Counted from the first letter of the stretch, positions 24,762 to 34,200 are shown. The stretch: 64,000 bases of DNA from JAJTCH01 sp040386195 (GCA_040386195.1 JAZKFV010000012.1:62001-126000); one strand, 5' to 3'. Translations and numbers: made by a program. The notes: a model not told the origin generated them from the letters alone.

Positions 24762-26304
24762 ACATTCCATAAAGAGAAAATACTGATCCGGTGGCAAAAC
24801 TTCCACCGCTAAGTTCAACTAATGTAACGCTAGTTATTGCTGCGGTATTTTTCCAAGTTCCGCTCCAAGTTTCAGTAATACTTCCAGCTCCAGTGGAGTT
24901 GGAGCTGCCGGATACTGATGTGATTGCTTTGTAAAGAGATGTTCCATTATAGAGTGGTATTACAACTTCAAACATACTCGCATAACTTGCCACATTTGTC
25001 CAATCGGAAATAGGAATTGAGGTATAAGTTCCAGCTGCGCTATAGCCGGCAGCTGCGCTTGTGTTAAATGCTCTGATAAATTGCGAGATATAATTGGCGG
25101 CGGTAGCATCGCCATTAAGACGCAGTGCCGCCGTTCCACCGCTGGACATTCTTCCATAGCCAATAATTCTTAGATGAGTAAATGTGTTAGGAATGCTACT
25201 GAAGGTAACCGTTGTGGAGTTTGCTACTAATGTTTGAGTGCTGATGAGCTCTAAGGTATTTCTGCTCACCGGACAAACAGTGCTATTGGTTGAACAGCTG
25301 GAAGTTGAAGAGGCGCCCCAACTTCCATAAGTGCCACAAGTTCTAATTGTTCCTCCGCCAGTGGCGCAAACAGAGCAGCTATAAGAGCCATTATTTGCCC
25401 ATGAAATAGGCCCGGTTGCAGTTGCTTCAGTAGAGCTGCACATCAAAAATTGCAAGCCAGCATCTCTAACCAATTGGGTTTTGGTTTTGAATAAAGAAAT
25501 GTCATCAAAATTTGGATCTGTTGAATTGGCAAGAAATATTCTGTTAAAGCTAGTAAGTCCGGAAACAGAGCAAGTATTGCAGCTATTTTCATTTTCATCA
25601 GTAACGCCAGTGCCGTTTTGTCCGGTTCCGGTGGCATTAAAACCATTAAATTTATTAGCGCCATGACTTAGTAATAATAAAACTCCATTTCTGTTGGATA
25701 GCAATAATGTTCCTGATGGACCCTGCACATCAATTCCGGAAAGATCAGTTGAGCTGGTCTGAATGTCGTTTGGAACTCCTGGAGTAATTTCAAAACCATC
25801 ACTAGCACTTATGCCAACACTTTGTTTGGTAAATCTTTTATCAACAACATAAGTGAATTTTGTTCCCCAACCATCTTCTGCTATATCTGGATCTAAGCCC
25901 AGCGCAATGATCGGCACTGCTCCATAAACTAAATTTGGGGCGTTGGTAGATGAAACATAGCTGTAATTGCAAACTCCGGTGCCAACAGTGGCGGTTGTCA
26001 CCGCGCCAGTTTCTTGACCATAAGTCATATTATTTGGTGTCGTCGTCGTTCCTGAAGTGCTGCCTTTCGCTATAGTTATTATAGCCGGACAAGGCAATCT
26101 TCTATTGGTTGCTAAAAAATTAGACAGAGCTTGATAAACCGTGCTCATCCGATCTTTAGTAATCTTAGCTTTGGAATTATTGATCGCGGTTTTAGAAATT
26201 CCCAAAGAGCCGGTAATTAAAATTGAGACGATTAGAATAACGATGGAGAGTTCAATTAAACTAAACCCTTTTTTTTCGTGAGGCTTTTTATGTTTTTTCT
26301 GCAT
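24757..26304 (-). CDS. Large pilin-like (prepilin/pseudopilin) protein, copy 2
   Basis: The 515-residue paralogue of the neighbouring gene has the same prepilin leader and membrane segment (HEKKG, then FSLIELSIVILIVSIL), the same Cys-rich middle and the same C-terminal module ending FSLYGMY. The two proteins align almost end to end; differences cluster around residues 85-115 and 215-265, as expected of surface-exposed variable loops. The leaders before both ATGs are also duplicated (CCTCCTAAAAACA against CCTCCCTAAAAACA). The order suggests one transcript, copy 2 then copy 1. Role in pili, secretion or attachment is inferred only from the leader. Confidence 0.82.
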   Translation of the reverse strand: MQKKHKKPHEKKGFSLIELSIVILIVSILITGSLGISKTAINNSKAKITKDRMSTVYQALSNFLATNRRLPCPAIITIAKGSTSGTTTTPNNMTYGQETGAVTTATVGTGVCNYSYVSSTNAPNLVYGAVPIIALGLDPDIAEDGWGTKFTYVVDKRFTKQSVGISASDGFEITPGVPNDIQTSSTDLSGIDVQGPSGTLLLSNRNGVLLLLSHGANKFNGFNATGTGQNGTGVTDENENSCNTCSVSGLTSFNRIFLANSTDPNFDDISLFKTKTQLVRDAGLQFLMCSSTEATATGPISWANNGSYSCSVCATGGGTIRTCGTYGSWGASSTSSCSTNSTVCPVSRNTLELISTQTLVANSTTVTFSSIPNTFTHLRIIGYGRMSSGGTAALRLNGDATAANYISQFIRAFNTSAAAGYSAAGTYTSIPISDWTNVASYASMFEVVIPLYNGTSLYKAITSVSGSSNSTGAGSITETWSGTWKNTAAITSVTLVELSGGSFATGSVFSLYGMY

Positions 26305-26391
26305 TGTTTTTAGGGAGGTTTTTATTGATAAACAAAAGCAATATACTTAGTATGGGCGACTTATTTTTAAACAAAGAAACATCACTAAACT

Positions 26392-26994
26392 GTGCAAAAT
26401 AATCTAGTGAATTTAAACAAAATTAAAAATTTTAAGAGAGCCAAAATGATCGCTACTATTTTAATTGTGGTTGCCATCTTATCAACAATTATCTGGGGGC
26501 GTTTTGTGCAAAATTCTACTAACAATTTGCCCATTCCTGAGTCAGAAAATAAAACTTATAGCGCGCCTCTGGCAATTGCTCCTAGTGATATCATCACTCA
26601 AATTGACGCTAACTTTGGCAAACCAATTTTACTTTATATTTACACTACCTGGTGCGGGGTTTGCAAACAGCAATTTCCAATCATCAACGAAGTGGCAAGA
26701 AAATTTCAGCAAACTGATTTAAAAGTTATTGCTGTTGCCATTGATAAAAACATCGATGCTAAAAATTTAATCAACTATTTGGAGAATTATAAAAATACTT
26801 ATTTTGCTCCCGAATATTTAGTTTATAATGATGGGTTGGAAGATTTACTTAGACAAAAAAATATCAGATATAACAAAATTATTCCGCTCACGGTTTTAAT
26901 TGATCGCGGCGGTGAAATTGAATTTAGATTTACGGGTTATAAAGGAGAAAATTATATCACCCGTAAAATTATGAAAACTTTGGCAAAACAATAA
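26392..26994 (+). CDS. TlpA-like membrane-anchored thioredoxin
   Basis: The product (200 residues from the GTG at 26392) has one membrane anchor (about 20-38) and a periplasmic thioredoxin-fold domain with the redox motif TTWCGVC (residues 86-92) and the cis-Pro region IPLTVLIDRGGE near 162. TlpA/ResA-type proteins reduce disulfides, often in cytochrome c or oxidase assembly. An ATG at 26446, preceded by AAGAGAG, is an alternative start giving 182 residues with the anchor at the very N-terminus; I cannot decide between them. It diverges from the pilin-like genes and lies 6 bases before cysS. Confidence 0.88.
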   Translation: MQNNLVNLNKIKNFKRAKMIATILIVVAILSTIIWGRFVQNSTNNLPIPESENKTYSAPLAIAPSDIITQIDANFGKPILLYIYTTWCGVCKQQFPIINEVARKFQQTDLKVIAVAIDKNIDAKNLINYLENYKNTYFAPEYLVYNDGLEDLLRQKNIRYNKIIPLTVLIDRGGEIEFRFTGYKGENYITRKIMKTLAKQ

Positions 26995-27000
26995 ATCCGA

Positions 27001-28389
27001 ATGATAAAACTATTCAACAGCCTCAACAAAGCCAAAGAAACATTCACTCCAATTGATGCTAGTAATGTTAAAATTTATGTTTGCGGCCCCACAGTTTATG
27101 ATCGCCCCCATATTGGCAATGCTCGCAGCATCGTAATTTATGATTTGTGGTTTCGTTTATTTTCTAGGTTATTTCCTCAAGTAACCTATATCCGCAATAT
27201 CACCGATGTTGATGATAAAATTAATGCTGCTGCTTTGAATAAAAAAACTTCAATTCAAAATTTAACTGCAGAGGTTTTAAAACTTTTCTACCAAGATATT
27301 TCCGCCTTAAATGTTTTGCCACCAAGCTTTGAACCAAAAGCCACCGAGCATATTAGTGAAATGATTGTGATGATTGAAAAATTACTAAAAAATGGTCACG
27401 CTTATGAAAGTCAAAGCCACATTTTATTCGATGTTAAAAGTTATAAAAATTATGGCGAACTTTCCAATCGCTTGCTAGATGAGATGATTTCCGGTTCACG
27501 AATTGAAATTGCTAAATATAAAAAAGATCCGCTCGATTTTGTTTTGTGGAAACCAGCCGATCAAAACGACGATATTTCTTCAGTCTTTGCAAGCCCGTGG
27601 GGCAATGGTCGCCCGGGTTGGCATATTGAATGCTCGGCAATGAGTAATAAATATTTAGGAGAAAATTTTGATATTCACGGCGGCGGCGCTGACCTACAAT
27701 TTCCTCATCATGAAAATGAAATTGCTCAAAGCAAATGTGCCAATCCAAATTCTATCTACGCCAAATATTGGGTTCATAATGGTTTTTTGACAGTCAATGG
27801 TGAAAAAATGAGCAAGTCTTTGCATAATTTTTTCACCATCAAAGATTTGCTCGATAAAAATATTCCGGCAATGGCAATCAGATATTTATTGCTGGCAACT
27901 CATTATCGCAAACCGTTAGATTTTAACGATAAAGCTTTATTTGACGCCGAAAAATCAATTGAAAAATTTTACCAAATTATTGCCGATCATAAAATTCCAA
28001 CCAATACTGACGCAAATAATCCTTACTTAAATAAAATTATTGAAGATTTAAGCGACGATCTGAACACGCCATTAGCTTTTAGCGTTTTGCATGAAATTGC
28101 TAAGCTCATTAAAAATTCTAAAGATGATGTGGAAAAACAAAATCTCACTGACAATTTGATTCAATGCCTTGATTTTCTTGGTCTTTTTGACGCTAACTAT
28201 TTTAAAAAAGCTGCTCAAAATGATATTGATGAGAATTATGTTTTAGAAAAAATCCAACAAAGAAAAACTGCCAAAGCGGAAAAAGATTGGGCAAAAGCTG
28301 ATCAAATTAGAGCGGAATTATTAGCGAAAAATATTACTCTCGAAGATATTGCCGGCGGCGAAACCAAATGGCATTATTCAACCAAATAA
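27001..28389 (+). CDS. cysS: Cysteinyl-tRNA synthetase
   Basis: CysS charges tRNA-Cys. The 462-residue class I synthetase shows the HIGH-type motif PHIGN (36-40), the zinc-site Cys28 in VCGPTVYD, the WHIECSAM segment with a second Cys near 212, GADLQFPHHENE, and EKMSKS near 270. Length is normal. It follows the TlpA-like gene by 6 bases, so they may be co-transcribed. Its last 16 bases overlap the 3' end of ctaG on the opposite strand. Confidence 0.97.
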   Translation: MIKLFNSLNKAKETFTPIDASNVKIYVCGPTVYDRPHIGNARSIVIYDLWFRLFSRLFPQVTYIRNITDVDDKINAAALNKKTSIQNLTAEVLKLFYQDISALNVLPPSFEPKATEHISEMIVMIEKLLKNGHAYESQSHILFDVKSYKNYGELSNRLLDEMISGSRIEIAKYKKDPLDFVLWKPADQNDDISSVFASPWGNGRPGWHIECSAMSNKYLGENFDIHGGGADLQFPHHENEIAQSKCANPNSIYAKYWVHNGFLTVNGEKMSKSLHNFFTIKDLLDKNIPAMAIRYLLLATHYRKPLDFNDKALFDAEKSIEKFYQIIADHKIPTNTDANNPYLNKIIEDLSDDLNTPLAFSVLHEIAKLIKNSKDDVEKQNLTDNLIQCLDFLGLFDANYFKKAAQNDIDENYVLEKIQQRKTAKAEKDWAKADQIRAELLAKNITLEDIAGGETKWHYSTK

Positions 28390-28928
28390 GCTTTATAGCT
28401 GATAGTTATTTCTTTGAGATTTTTAAATTGAGGATCTTCTTCAATTTTAGGATTGATGCGAAAATCCAGCGGCATTGAAGCTTGCCCGCCAACTTTTAAA
28501 GGTTGATTTTGAAAACAAATACATTCAATTCTTTCTAAATATTTTTCCACCTCTTTAGGTTCCACATCAAAATGCGCTGCAACAATTATATTTTGTGCAG
28601 TCAGGTTTTTTGCCATATAAAAATTAGTAATATTTTTGCCATTGAGAACAGATTCTCGTTCTTGATCGGGATAAAATTCAATATTTTGTTTGAGTTGATC
28701 AGGAATGTTAGCAACAAAATTAATTACCGTTTTTTGATTGCCATTTTTATGAAAAGAAAAAGAAGAAAATGTGATCGGGCTGCAAGTGTTTTTGAGGCGG
28801 CAGAATATGTTGTAAGGCTGAATGACAAGAAAAATTAACAACAAAATTCCCAAAACAATATAAATAGTATTTTTAACAAATTTATCTTGAATTTGGCTGG
28901 ATGTTTCTGTGGATTCTTTTTGGGTCAT
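28374..28928 (-). CDS. ctaG: Cytochrome c oxidase assembly protein CtaG/Cox11
   Basis: Cox11/CtaG inserts copper into the CuB site of haem-copper oxidase. The protein has one membrane span (about 18-38 of the short form), a periplasmic beta domain, and the family copper motif as CICF with the following QPL...MPLDFRINP. The start is placed at ATG 28928, giving 184 residues, because it lies one base after the mnhG stop. A longer frame from TTG 28970 would overlap mnhG by 41 bases. It closes the ribH-mnhF-mnhG-ctaG series. The last 16 bases overlap cysS tail to tail. Confidence 0.88.
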   Translation of the reverse strand: MTQKESTETSSQIQDKFVKNTIYIVLGILLLIFLVIQPYNIFCRLKNTCSPITFSSFSFHKNGNQKTVINFVANIPDQLKQNIEFYPDQERESVLNGKNITNFYMAKNLTAQNIIVAAHFDVEPKEVEKYLERIECICFQNQPLKVGGQASMPLDFRINPKIEEDPQFKNLKEITISYKAYLVE

Positions 28929-28929
28929 A

Positions 28930-29214
28930 TTACTTAATAATTTTATTTTCAATCGCCGATTTTTTGACAATCAAATGGTTGATGATGATGGTGATAATGA
29001 TATTTAGAGTCAGTAGAATTATGGTTTTTATTCCTAAAATTATGGTTGGCGTTTCTAAAAATAATCCGATCAATAATATTGATAAGCCATAAATATTGGC
29101 AATAAAAACTAATTTAACTGATAAAAAAACATCCTTACTGCGCATAAATCCAAAGGCGCAGAGCAAGATAATTAAAGAGCCAATAGCAGATAAAATATTT
29201 GCAATAATATCCAT
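28930..29214 (-). CDS. mnhG: Na+/H+ antiporter subunit G (MnhG/MrpG)
   Basis: The 94-residue membrane protein has three hydrophobic segments and the MrpG pattern: an N-terminal span, then CAFGFMRSKDVFLSVK, the counterpart of the RxxDxxxRxH motif of the family, then two further spans. MrpG belongs to the multi-subunit Mrp/Mnh cation/proton antiporter in the inner membrane. Its ATG overlaps the mnhF stop by one base (TAATG), a sign of coupled translation. The large A-D subunits are not in this window. Confidence 0.82.
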   Translation of the reverse strand: MDIIANILSAIGSLIILLCAFGFMRSKDVFLSVKLVFIANIYGLSILLIGLFLETPTIILGIKTIILLTLNIIITIIINHLIVKKSAIENKIIK

Positions 29215-29459
29215 TAATTGTAGGTTTTTTTGTTCAAGAGTAAAAATAAAATTGCCGCCAACTCCAATAGAAACAATAAAAAAGCAATATCAATCGCTGA
29301 CTGAAATTTATTAATTGAGTTGGTTAAAATCAGAATAATTAATCCGTTAAAGGTAAAATAAAAACCGACAATTTTTTGATAAGAATTATTAGTGGTGATG
29401 AATTTTGCGATCACCAAAGTTAAGCCAAGCAAGATTGTGATATTGATGAATATAGTCAT
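29214..29459 (-). CDS. mnhF: Na+/H+ antiporter subunit F-like (MnhF/MrpF)
   Basis: The 81-residue protein has three hydrophobic segments and the MrpF C-terminal pattern, with the acidic SAIDIAFLLFLLE in the last span (family: DIALVLALLGF). The usual R-x-x-x-GP-x-x-x-DR segment is not well kept (SYQKIVGFYFTFN instead). Assignment rests on size, topology, that motif, and position between ribH and mnhG. It begins directly after the ribH stop without a spacer. Confidence 0.68.
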   Translation of the reverse strand: MTIFINITILLGLTLVIAKFITTNNSYQKIVGFYFTFNGLIILILTNSINKFQSAIDIAFLLFLLELAAILFLLLNKKTYN

Positions 29460-29885
29460 TTATCGGCTAAATTTATTTTTAATTTCCATCATTTTCAAAC
29501 AAGCCAAAACCGCAAAACCGCCTTTATTTTTTTGAGATACATCTGCTCTTGCAATGGCTTGCGCTTCATTTTCGCAAGTGATAATTCCATAACCAATTGC
29601 TAAACCATTTTTATAGCCAAGCTCATTCAAACCTCGGGCACTCTCGATGCAAACATAATCGTAATGAGTAGTCTCGCCGCGAATCACGCAGCCTAAAGCC
29701 ACGAAACCTTGATATTTATTGGTTTTAGAAGCAAAGGCAATGGCGGCAGGAATTTCAAAGGCGCCGAGCACATCAATAATTTCATAATTCAAATTATTTT
29801 TCTTAGCTTCCCCAATCGCTCCTTCAAGCAGCATTGCAGAAATATGTTGGTAAAACGGTGCTTGAACAATTAGAATTTTGTGCAT
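29460..29885 (-). CDS. ribH: 6,7-dimethyl-8-ribityllumazine synthase
   Basis: RibH makes the lumazine precursor of riboflavin. The 141-residue length is normal. Motifs seen: the GAFEIP loop near 41, the phosphate-binding VIRGETTHYDYV segment near 66 with catalytic His, and GYGIITCENEAQA near 97. It heads the ribH-mnhF-mnhG-ctaG series with almost no intergenic space. The ATG at 29885 is followed upstream by a 62-base gap to the divergent mnhE, which should hold both promoters. No FMN riboswitch is recognisable there. Confidence 0.95.
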   Translation of the reverse strand: MHKILIVQAPFYQHISAMLLEGAIGEAKKNNLNYEIIDVLGAFEIPAAIAFASKTNKYQGFVALGCVIRGETTHYDYVCIESARGLNELGYKNGLAIGYGIITCENEAQAIARADVSQKNKGGFAVLACLKMMEIKNKFSR

Positions 29886-29947
29886 TACATTATAAAATTG
29901 GATTGTAAAATAAACGCCCGGATAAGCTTTAAAACAACCTATTTCAT

Positions 29948-30439
29948 ATGATCAATATCTTCAATTTATTTTTAACATTATTTTTCTTCTGGCTTTTATT
30001 TGCTTATTCCAATGGCAGTTTTTCCTGGTTTTATGTTTTTTTTGGTTTGGCTTCAGCAACAATTATCAGCCTGATGGCGTGGAAGATAAAAATTATCAAT
30101 AAATATAGCCATTTTACATTTTTGCATTTTGGTTTTTATAAACATTTTATCGGCTTAATTTTTTCGTCATTTTCGCAAGCGCTTTTAACCATTTATCGAG
30201 TTGCAATTCTTAGCTCCAAGATCGATCCAAAAATTCATTTTTTGCCAGTTACTAAATTAAATAACAGCGAATTAATTTTGCTAATTTCCACCATCAATTT
30301 AATGCCAGGGCTTTTGTTTGTTGGCTTGGAAGACAAAAAAATAATTATCTCCGCTTTAAATGAATCTTATATTAAACAGTTAAATCTAGAAAAAATTATT
30401 AACAATTTAGACAAAATTAACGACAACAGATTGGTATGA
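29948..30439 (+). CDS. mnhE: Na+/H+ antiporter subunit E (MnhE/MrpE)
   Basis: The 163-residue protein has two N-terminal membrane segments (about 4-20 and 26-44), a third around 60-85, then a cytoplasmic domain with LISTINLMPGLLFVGLEDKK, the counterpart of the family ITLTPGT segment, and the following ALNE. This is the MrpE pattern. It is split from mnhF and mnhG, which face the other way across ribH. Its TGA shares bases with the ATG of ligA (ATGA), so the two are translationally coupled. Confidence 0.85.
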   Translation: MINIFNLFLTLFFFWLLFAYSNGSFSWFYVFFGLASATIISLMAWKIKIINKYSHFTFLHFGFYKHFIGLIFSSFSQALLTIYRVAILSSKIDPKIHFLPVTKLNNSELILLISTINLMPGLLFVGLEDKKIIISALNESYIKQLNLEKIINNLDKINDNRLV

Positions 30440-32544
30440 TTGAAAAACAAATTAAGCAATTGCGCGCCCAGATTGCCAAGCACGATATTGCTTATCACAC
30501 TAACGACAACCCAACTATCAGTGATGCTGAATATGACGCGCTCAAACAAGAATTGACTAAGCTCGAAGATGAAAATCCCGAGTATAAAATTATTGATGAT
30601 TTATTCAGCAAAGTTGGCGCCCAGCCTTTGGATGAATTTGCTAAAGTTGTTCACAAAAAGCCAATGCTTTCGCTCGCTAATGGTTTTGAAGCGGAAGATA
30701 TTGCTGATTTTATGGAAAGAATAAATCGGTTTTTGGGCAATATTCCCACCAATAAAGTTAGCGAAAGTCTGTTTGATTTTGCTGCGCCAAAGGTTGATTT
30801 TATTGCTTTATTTTGTGAACCAAAAATTGACGGACTATCATTTTCGGCTAGGTATGAAAATGGCAAATTTGTGCAAGCCGCAACCAGAGGCGATGGTGAA
30901 ATTGGTGAAGATATAACTCACAATATTGCCACCGTTTCAAACTTTCCGCAAATTTTACAAAGTCAAAATCCGCCCAAAATTCTCGAAGTGCGCGGCGAAG
31001 TTTATATGACCAAACAAGATTTTGCCCAGCTCAATTTAAGACAACAAGAAATTGGCGGCAAAATTTTTGCCAACCCGCGCAATGCCGCTGCTGGCTCTTT
31101 GCGGCAACTTGATAGCAAAATTACTGCGGCAAGAAAATTGAGTTATTTTGCTTATGGAATTGGCGAGGTCAGCGATGATTTTATTTGCAACAGCCAAGAA
31201 CAATTATTTAATCATTTAAAATCTTTTGGCTTTAGCGTTGAGCCACATTCCAAGTTGTGCCGCAGCCTTGATGAAGTTTTAAAACTATACCAAGAAATTG
31301 CCGATATTCGCTATTCTTTACAATATGATTTGGACGGAATGGTTTATAAAGTTAATGAATTTGCTCTGCAAAACCGCTTAGGTTTTATCTCCAAAAGCCC
31401 AAGATGGGCGATTGCTCACAAATTTGCGGCGCAAAAATCTAAAACTGTTATTGAAAAAATTATCATTCAAGTGGGCAGAACCGGCGCGCTCACTCCAGTT
31501 GCTGAATTAGTTCCCGTCAATATCGGCGGCGTTTTAGTTTCGCGGGCAACTTTGCATAATCAAGATGAAATTGCTGCTAAAGATATTAGAGAAAATGATT
31601 TGGTTTTAATTCAAAGAGCTGGCGATGTGATTCCGCAAGTATTAGAAGTTGATCTTTCTAAAAGACCACAAGATTCCAAACCTTATCAATTTCCAACTAG
31701 GTGCCCTTCTTGCGGCAGCGCGGTGGTGAAGAGTGAAGAAGATGTGGTGTTGCGCTGTCCAAATAAATTTGGCTGCAATGCTCAAATCAAAGAAGCGCTC
31801 AAACATTTTGTTTCTAAAGACGCTTTTGATATTGAAGGACTCGGCAAAAAACAAATCGATAATTTTTTTGAGGAAGGCAGAATCAAAAATTTTGTTGATA
31901 TTTTTAAGCTCGAAGATGCTGAAAAATCAAGCTCAAACCCGTTAATCAAAAAAGAAGGTTGGGGCGAGAAGTCAACCAAAAATCTTTTTGCGGCGATTAA
32001 TTTTAAAAGAAAAATTGAGCTGCATCGTTTTATTTATGCGCTGGGAATTCGTTATGTTGGCGAAAATACTGCCAAATTAATTGCCAATAATTTTAGCTCT
32101 TTTAAAAATTTTAAAGAAAAAATGTTGGCAATTGTTAATGCTGAGAATTTAGATTTGAGTCAAGAATGGCAAGATTTCACTGCCATTGACGGCATTGGTG
32201 AAAAAATGGCTTTGGGCATTATTGAATATTTTTCGGAAGCAAAAAATGTTTTGGTTTTGGAAAATTTGGAAAAAGAATTAGAAATTATCGACGCTAAAAT
32301 TAATCCACAAAGCGATTCCAAACTTGCTGGCAAAACCATTATTTTTACCGGCACATTAACCTCAATGAGCCGCGCTGAAGCAAAAGCTAAAGCTGAAAGC
32401 TTGGGAATGAAAGTGCAAGGTTCAATCTCTTCTAAAACCGATTTTTTAGTTGCTGGCGCAGAAGCCGGATCGAAATTGAAAAAGGCAAACGAGCTTGGAA
32501 TTAAAGTGTTGGACGAAGAAGAATGGATAAAAATTTTATTATAA
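30436..32544 (+). CDS. ligA: NAD-dependent DNA ligase LigA
   Basis: LigA seals nicks in DNA using NAD. The 702 residues hold all expected parts: the Ia domain (YxxxxxPxISDAEYD near 20-35), adenylation motif CEPKIDG with Lys130, an OB-fold, a four-Cys zinc finger (CPSC near 422 and CPNKFGC near 440), helix-hairpin-helix repeats (about 455-600) and a BRCT domain from about 630 (KTIIFTGTL). It starts on the mnhE stop (4-base overlap) and ends overlapping the converging bepA by 6 bases. Confidence 0.97.
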   Translation: MIEKQIKQLRAQIAKHDIAYHTNDNPTISDAEYDALKQELTKLEDENPEYKIIDDLFSKVGAQPLDEFAKVVHKKPMLSLANGFEAEDIADFMERINRFLGNIPTNKVSESLFDFAAPKVDFIALFCEPKIDGLSFSARYENGKFVQAATRGDGEIGEDITHNIATVSNFPQILQSQNPPKILEVRGEVYMTKQDFAQLNLRQQEIGGKIFANPRNAAAGSLRQLDSKITAARKLSYFAYGIGEVSDDFICNSQEQLFNHLKSFGFSVEPHSKLCRSLDEVLKLYQEIADIRYSLQYDLDGMVYKVNEFALQNRLGFISKSPRWAIAHKFAAQKSKTVIEKIIIQVGRTGALTPVAELVPVNIGGVLVSRATLHNQDEIAAKDIRENDLVLIQRAGDVIPQVLEVDLSKRPQDSKPYQFPTRCPSCGSAVVKSEEDVVLRCPNKFGCNAQIKEALKHFVSKDAFDIEGLGKKQIDNFFEEGRIKNFVDIFKLEDAEKSSSNPLIKKEGWGEKSTKNLFAAINFKRKIELHRFIYALGIRYVGENTAKLIANNFSSFKNFKEKMLAIVNAENLDLSQEWQDFTAIDGIGEKMALGIIEYFSEAKNVLVLENLEKELEIIDAKINPQSDSKLAGKTIIFTGTLTSMSRAEAKAKAESLGMKVQGSISSKTDFLVAGAEAGSKLKKANELGIKVLDEEEWIKILL

Positions 32545-33894
32545 AGAATCTAAAGTTTTTTTATCCTTCAACTTCTTAGAAAATTGCTCAATATCATCAA
32601 GTAAAAGCAAATTGATTTTATCATTTTTATTCAGATTTTCTCTCGCCAACTTAATATATTTTTTAGTTTTTTCCAAACTCTCTTCCATCAAACTCATCTG
32701 CGCTAAAGCTAGATAAGATCTGCCCAAATCGTGGTTTTGGTCATAGGCTTTGGCGAGTTGTTTATAAATATTGCCATCAGATTTTTCTTTTTTTAAAGCA
32801 ATCAACAAATTTTCAATCGCAAAATCAGTAATTTTTTTATCACCGGAATCTAAATTTATAATTGCACTTGCCAAAGAAATTCGCGCCAAATTATTATTGC
32901 TATTGAGTTGGATTGCCTGGTTATAAGCAATGATGGCGTTTTTCTGATCCCCACTTTCTGATAAAATTTGTCCTTTCAAATCATATAAATAGCCATCTTT
33001 TGAATTAAGGGCGATCAAATTATCGACCGTTGCAATGGCTTGTTTGGTTTTGCCTTTTTTATAATAAGCAATCGCGCTGGCATATTTGCTGTTTTGATCA
33101 TCTTTGTTATAAGTTTTCAGGGTTTGATCCGGATCATCCAAAAATGCGTTTAGCTTAACGATAATGCGCTCCAATCTTTTTTTAAGCGCCGGATCTTCGC
33201 CCTTAGAAAAGTTTTTAGAATTCGCTTTAATAAAATTAATCCGCTTTTTGCTCACCGGATGGGTGAGGGCGTATTCATCGATTTGGTTTTTATATTCTCT
33301 TTCTTCGGCGCCAAAAAATTCTAATAGCTCCAAAAGTCCATCGGCAGAATTGTGGGTTATGCTGAGATATTTTAAAGCCAGAGAATCAGCCGCTTCTTCT
33401 TGGGTTCTGGTAAATTTTAAAGCGCTGCGCTGAGCAATTTGGCTGCCGCCCATAATTATTGCCATGCCAGCATCGGGATGTGCGGTTGCGGCGGCGGCAA
33501 TTCCGGCGATATAGCTTAAGAGCATTGCGTTGCCAGCATTGGTCATATCTTCGCTGCTGCGCGCCAAATGTCCGGCGGCAATGTGTCCGGTTTCGTGAGC
33601 TATAACGCCGATTAAAACATTGGGATCGGAATATTTAGTTATCAATCCAGTGTTAATAAAAACATTTTGCCCGCCCGCCACAAAAGCGTTTAAAGTGCTG
33701 TCGCCCACAATATAAATTTTGATATTTTCTGGCTTTAAATTAGCGGCTTTAAAAATTGGTTTGGTTAGATCATATAAAAAATCTTCAATCTCAGCATCAC
33801 GAATTAATGAAACGCCAGCAGCATTTGATTTGGCTGGGATAAGGAGAGTTAATAGAAAAAATAAATACAAAAATTGTCGAGTTTTTTTGCCCAT
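32539..33894 (-). CDS. bepA: Periplasmic M48 metalloprotease with TPR repeats (BepA/YfgC-like)
   Basis: The 451-residue protein has a signal peptide (1-25), an M48 protease domain with zinc motif HETGH (His100, Glu101, His104) and third ligand in EEAAD (Glu166), then TPR helices from about 255 to 430. This is the layout of BepA, which checks assembly of outer-membrane LptD and barrel proteins in the periplasm. The lptC gene and an outer-membrane barrel elsewhere in the window fit such a role. It diverges from the small membrane protein before xerD and meets ligA tail to tail. Confidence 0.88.
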   Translation of the reverse strand: MGKKTRQFLYLFFLLTLLIPAKSNAAGVSLIRDAEIEDFLYDLTKPIFKAANLKPENIKIYIVGDSTLNAFVAGGQNVFINTGLITKYSDPNVLIGVIAHETGHIAAGHLARSSEDMTNAGNAMLLSYIAGIAAAATAHPDAGMAIIMGGSQIAQRSALKFTRTQEEAADSLALKYLSITHNSADGLLELLEFFGAEEREYKNQIDEYALTHPVSKKRINFIKANSKNFSKGEDPALKKRLERIIVKLNAFLDDPDQTLKTYNKDDQNSKYASAIAYYKKGKTKQAIATVDNLIALNSKDGYLYDLKGQILSESGDQKNAIIAYNQAIQLNSNNNLARISLASAIINLDSGDKKITDFAIENLLIALKKEKSDGNIYKQLAKAYDQNHDLGRSYLALAQMSLMEESLEKTKKYIKLARENLNKNDKINLLLLDDIEQFSKKLKDKKTLDSL

Positions 33895-33972
33895 TTTTTG
33901 CCTTGTAAAAAATATATTATGCGGATAAGTTCCTGCCTTTTAAAAACCAAGATAAACATCAGGGCAACAGTA

Positions 33973-34200
33973 ATGAAACTTCCAAAATTTTACCATAAAA
34001 AAGAAAGCAAATTTGTAATGCTAACCAGGCATTTGTCTGGGCGTTTTTTGTTCTGGAGTGCTTTTTTGTTTTTTTCGGTGATGTTTTTGGCGATGATTAG
34101 AAAAAACGATATAAAAATTCCGCAAAGAGATGTTACGGTTAAAGTCAACATCAAGGACAAAATCAATATTTGCTTACCAGATGAGCGTAATAATAAATGA
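33973..34200 (+). CDS. Small single-span membrane protein upstream of xerD
   Basis: The 75-residue protein from ATG 33973 has a basic N-terminus, one membrane segment (about 26-42) and a charged tail. An alternative ATG at 33919 would add 18 residues. Its last 20 bases overlap the xerD start in another frame, typical of coupled genes. Size and topology recall small division proteins of the FtsL type, but no leucine zipper or mra-cluster context supports that, so the function stays open. Confidence 0.55.
   Translation: MKLPKFYHKKESKFVMLTRHLSGRFLFWSAFLFFSVMFLAMIRKNDIKIPQRDVTVKVNIKDKINICLPDERNNK

Noticed and set aside
33874..33972. Longer form of the small gene before xerD starting at 33874
   Set aside because: It would overlap the bepA start on the other strand, and the added residues show no conserved feature.
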